Shown here: in pieces, positions 62,270-64,000 of the stretch
Position numbering within the stretch: position 1 is the stretch's first letter
How the letters are laid out: each line of letters starts with the position of its first letter
Source of the DNA: an uncultured Neokomagataea sp.
Lineage (GTDB): Bacteria; Pseudomonadota; Alphaproteobacteria; Acetobacterales; Acetobacteraceae
NCBI RefSeq assembly: GCF_946476835.1
Contig: NZ_CAMKWA010000004.1
Location: 62,001 to 126,000, forward strand
Direction of reading: 5' to 3'
Length of the DNA stretch: 64,000 nt
Notes under the pieces: generated by a model
What the model was told of the DNA's origin: nothing
Database searches by the model: none
What the model saw: the letters and a program-made list of their open reading frames with translations, nothing else
Program-made: the position numbers and the translations under genes

Positions 62270-62552
62270 ATGCCAAAATATAAAGCACTTCTTTTATCAT
62301 CTCTCACCATTTTGCTCTGCGCCGCCGCCCCACCACCAAGCATTACGCCCTTCATTAATGTATGACCGCGTCATGCTCGCCACGATGGGAGAGCAGCATT
62401 ACGGCTCTCAACTTTCCTGCCAGAACCACCATTACGCCCCTTATTCACTCGATGCCGGCGCCCAAAACCCAAAAACACTCGACGCACGCCGCGCCGAAAT
62501 GGACCTCCCGTCCGAGGCCCAGTATCTCACCTACCTACCGCCACATTGCTAA
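62270..62552 (+). pseudogene. Small secreted protein split by an apparent frameshift
   Basis: An ATG at 62270 (site AAAGAGA) encodes a signal-like peptide (MPKYKALLLSSLTILLCAAA) that stops at 62365. An overlapping frame from 62358 continues for 64 codons (MYDRVMLATMGEQHYGSQ to LPPHC). A single indel would join them into a protein of about 94 residues with a signal peptide. It could also be two small genes or a sequencing artefact. Confidence 0.4.
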
Positions 62553-62572
62553 TAAATCAGCGGATATGCCAC

Positions 62573-62605
62573 CCGCCCGCACCTTCATGGAAGCGGGCGG
62601 CTTTC
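62573..62605 (+). terminator. GC-rich terminator-like hairpin
   Basis: An 8-bp stem CCGCCCGC / GCGGGCGG with a 12-nt loop is followed by CTTTCATT, a partial T-run. It lies after the small ORFs and converges on the pectate lyase-like gene. Confidence 0.55.
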
Positions 62606-62628
62606 ATTCCTCAAGTAACCTCATAATT

Positions 62629-63951
62629 TTAAGACGGCCCATGGCTCTCAAAGGCACCAAGATCAGGCGCCTTTCCACGAAACGGCTCCCCAACATCACG
62701 GCCCGCATCAACTGCCGCACTTCCACGCGTAAGATGCGCAAAACGAATATCCGGCAGTTCTCCATTCGTCTGACGCGGTGCCGTTAATTCACTTGGGTCC
62801 AGACTGATAAAATCATCCCGATCAATCGTTATGGGCAGCGTAAAGTAATTAAACGAGACGTCATTCTCCTCATCGCTTCCCAAAGACGAGACCTCCACCC
62901 GCCCACCATAACCCAGATTATTTTTCATAATATGCCCATAACCGGGCACATTCGTACGGTTATCAGCCAAAACAGACAGCATATTAAAATTAGCCCCCCG
63001 GTTACCAATCGCCGTATTGTTCAGCCATATCTGCCCACCCACATGATGATTGGCATAAAACCCGTTCACCCGGTTCCCCACCGCCACAGAAAACATGACC
63101 ACATGCCGAGGAACAGGATGCGGATACAGCCCACCATTCGCCCCATACCCCCCAGCTTTAAAACCATTCCCATCCCCTAAAGGGGTAAAATGTGCGTCAT
63201 AGCCATTATAGAATGACCAGCACCGCCTAATCGTAACAGGGGCATGGGCATTAATCAGGTCAAAGCCATCATCCGTATTAAACCACGCGCGGGAGCCCTC
63301 AATAATATTACCCTGATCTAAATATGAACGCGGATGCGCACCAAATCCGTCAATATTACCATTCGACCCTTCATCAAGCCCAGAGTTGTTGTACGCATCA
63401 ACATTACGAACAAGATTATTACTGCCCGAGACAAGATACCAACCAATACCCATTCCATCATGAAGAGAGAGACGGTCAAACACATTACCGCTCCCCCCTT
63501 GGACCCGAAATACTTCGGACTGGGTGTGCCTGTGAGCAATCGTAATTTGCACGTGCACAGCCTGAAAACCTCTGAAGACACAACCATCGCACCGGATAAG
63601 AAAAGCTGTGACGCGCTTTTCAACCGGGCGTACGGCTGAAAAATCAAAGATCGGCACCTCCGCTCCATACGCAACGTACGAAATGTGATCTTTCTTGAGG
63701 TCATTCACCACAGCATATGTTTCATCTACCGTCGAAATATCAGCCAGGCCGAGGTGATATATACCGCCACGCATATAAACTATATCACCAGAAGACGCCT
63801 TATCCTGCGCCTTCATAAGTGTGGCGAAAGGGGACGTAATAGTCCCTGCAGCTTGGTCAGAGCCCTCTGGAGCCACAAACCAATCATGCGCCCCGACGTG
63901 AAAAGGGGTACTCAGAACCACTAGAGCCGCCAGCAAACGTAGCATTCTCAT
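62629..63951 (-). CDS. Secreted beta-helix protein, pectate lyase family 9-like
   Basis: The product (about 440 residues) has a signal (MLRLLAALVVLSTPFHVGA region) and a right-handed beta helix. The segments WFVAPEGSDQAAGTITSPFATLMKAQDKASSGDIVYMRGG, GNIIEGSRAWFNTDDGFDLINAHAPVTIRRCWSFYNGYD and DGNGFKAGGYG are like PL9 pectate lyases and exopolygalacturonate lyases, where Asp residues bind Ca and a Lys acts as base. It would degrade plant pectin outside the cell. The start is uncertain: the frame opens at 63972, ATG at 63951 or 63945 also possible. The window ends 28 nt beyond. Confidence 0.8.
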   Translation of the reverse strand: MRMLRLLAALVVLSTPFHVGAHDWFVAPEGSDQAAGTITSPFATLMKAQDKASSGDIVYMRGGIYHLGLADISTVDETYAVVNDLKKDHISYVAYGAEVPIFDFSAVRPVEKRVTAFLIRCDGCVFRGFQAVHVQITIAHRHTQSEVFRVQGGSGNVFDRLSLHDGMGIGWYLVSGSNNLVRNVDAYNNSGLDEGSNGNIDGFGAHPRSYLDQGNIIEGSRAWFNTDDGFDLINAHAPVTIRRCWSFYNGYDAHFTPLGDGNGFKAGGYGANGGLYPHPVPRHVVMFSVAVGNRVNGFYANHHVGGQIWLNNTAIGNRGANFNMLSVLADNRTNVPGYGHIMKNNLGYGGRVEVSSLGSDEENDVSFNYFTLPITIDRDDFISLDPSELTAPRQTNGELPDIRFAHLTRGSAAVDAGRDVGEPFRGKAPDLGAFESHGPS

Positions 63952-64000
63952 AGCACGCAGTTTTCCCCACATTTTAGCCTGAGAGCATGAGTAAAAGCTC

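Larger units (their letters stand above)
62224..62628. other. Region with a possible broken small secreted protein gene and a terminator
   Basis: These 405 bp contain a 31-codon signal-peptide ORF at 62270, an overlapping 64-codon ORF at 62358 and a hairpin at 62573 to 62600. Apart from these I see no other gene. Confidence 0.5.

Overview
The window is a piece of an alphaproteobacterial chromosome, most likely an acetic acid bacterium (Acetobacteraceae). This is inferred from moderate-to-high GC, from proteins of that type (CarD family regulator, a glucose-dehydrogenase-like SDR, a fabD-fabG-acpP-fabF-mltG cluster, FrmA/FrmB, an MCE lipid-transport operon) and from a pectate-lyase-like beta-helix protein that fits a plant or fruit habitat. 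I cannot name genus or species from sequence alone. I see no tRNA, rRNA or CRISPR array.

Region 1 (1 to about 22,400) is the left 22 kb of a Mu-like transposable prophage, read right to left, with the tail end outside the window. From the left end inward it has: about 570 bp of repeat-rich terminal DNA; a LexA/S24-type repressor on the plus strand facing the end; an operator region; then leftward Ner, a ParB-like protein, an XRE regulator, small early proteins, MuA transposase (DDE), MuB ATPase, DUF3164, GemA, a rho-independent terminator, a Mor/C late activator, a GH108-type endolysin, small membrane proteins, DUF3486, terminase large subunit (gp28), a spanin-like pair, portal (gp29), MuF with a toxin-like C-terminus, gpG, protease/scaffold I-Z, a decoration-type protein, major capsid T, gp35 to gp38 and the start of tail sheath gpL. 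The order and distances match Mu closely: the gap between G and I lies about 18.2 kb from the left end, where Mu keeps its strong gyrase site. The one clear departure is a plus-strand cargo gene between the early genes and the transposase.

Region 2 (22.4 to 28.4 kb): a GINT1-type glycosyltransferase-like gene next to the phage end, an inositol-monophosphatase family enzyme, a SYLF lipoprotein and a TonB-dependent receptor, separated by good terminators. Region 3 (28.7 to 33.5 kb): the leftward fatty-acid cluster fabD, fabG, acpP, fabF, then mltG. Region 4 (33.6 to 39.9 kb): a secreted protein of unknown role, a methyltransferase, an OpuAC-like binding protein without signal peptide, an M13 metallopeptidase, a Dabb-domain protein and a ferritin-like protein, all leftward. 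Region 5 (39.9 to 44.7 kb, plus strand): bioB coupled to a YegD-like Hsp70 that appears to start at CTG, then a NatA/NatB-type ABC exporter. Region 6 (44.8 to 52.1 kb, leftward): a sodium/proton antiporter and a five-gene unit made of a dCache-GAF-cyclase-like receptor, an MlaE permease, a MlaF-position ATPase without its P-loop, MlaD and a TPR lipoprotein. Region 7 (52.2 to 57.6 kb): ygfZ and hisI forward; copC-copD, RNase T2 and frmA-frmB leftward. Region 8 (57.7 to 64 kb): a bestrophin-like protein, CarD, an SDR, a lone receiver protein, a TPR-glycosyltransferase, a possibly frameshifted small secreted protein, and a PL9-like pectate lyase.

The best leads are the receptor-linked MCE operon with a degenerate ATPase, the prophage cargo gene, the MuF toxin-like tail, the operator array that runs into the repressor gene, and the Mu-like G/I gap.
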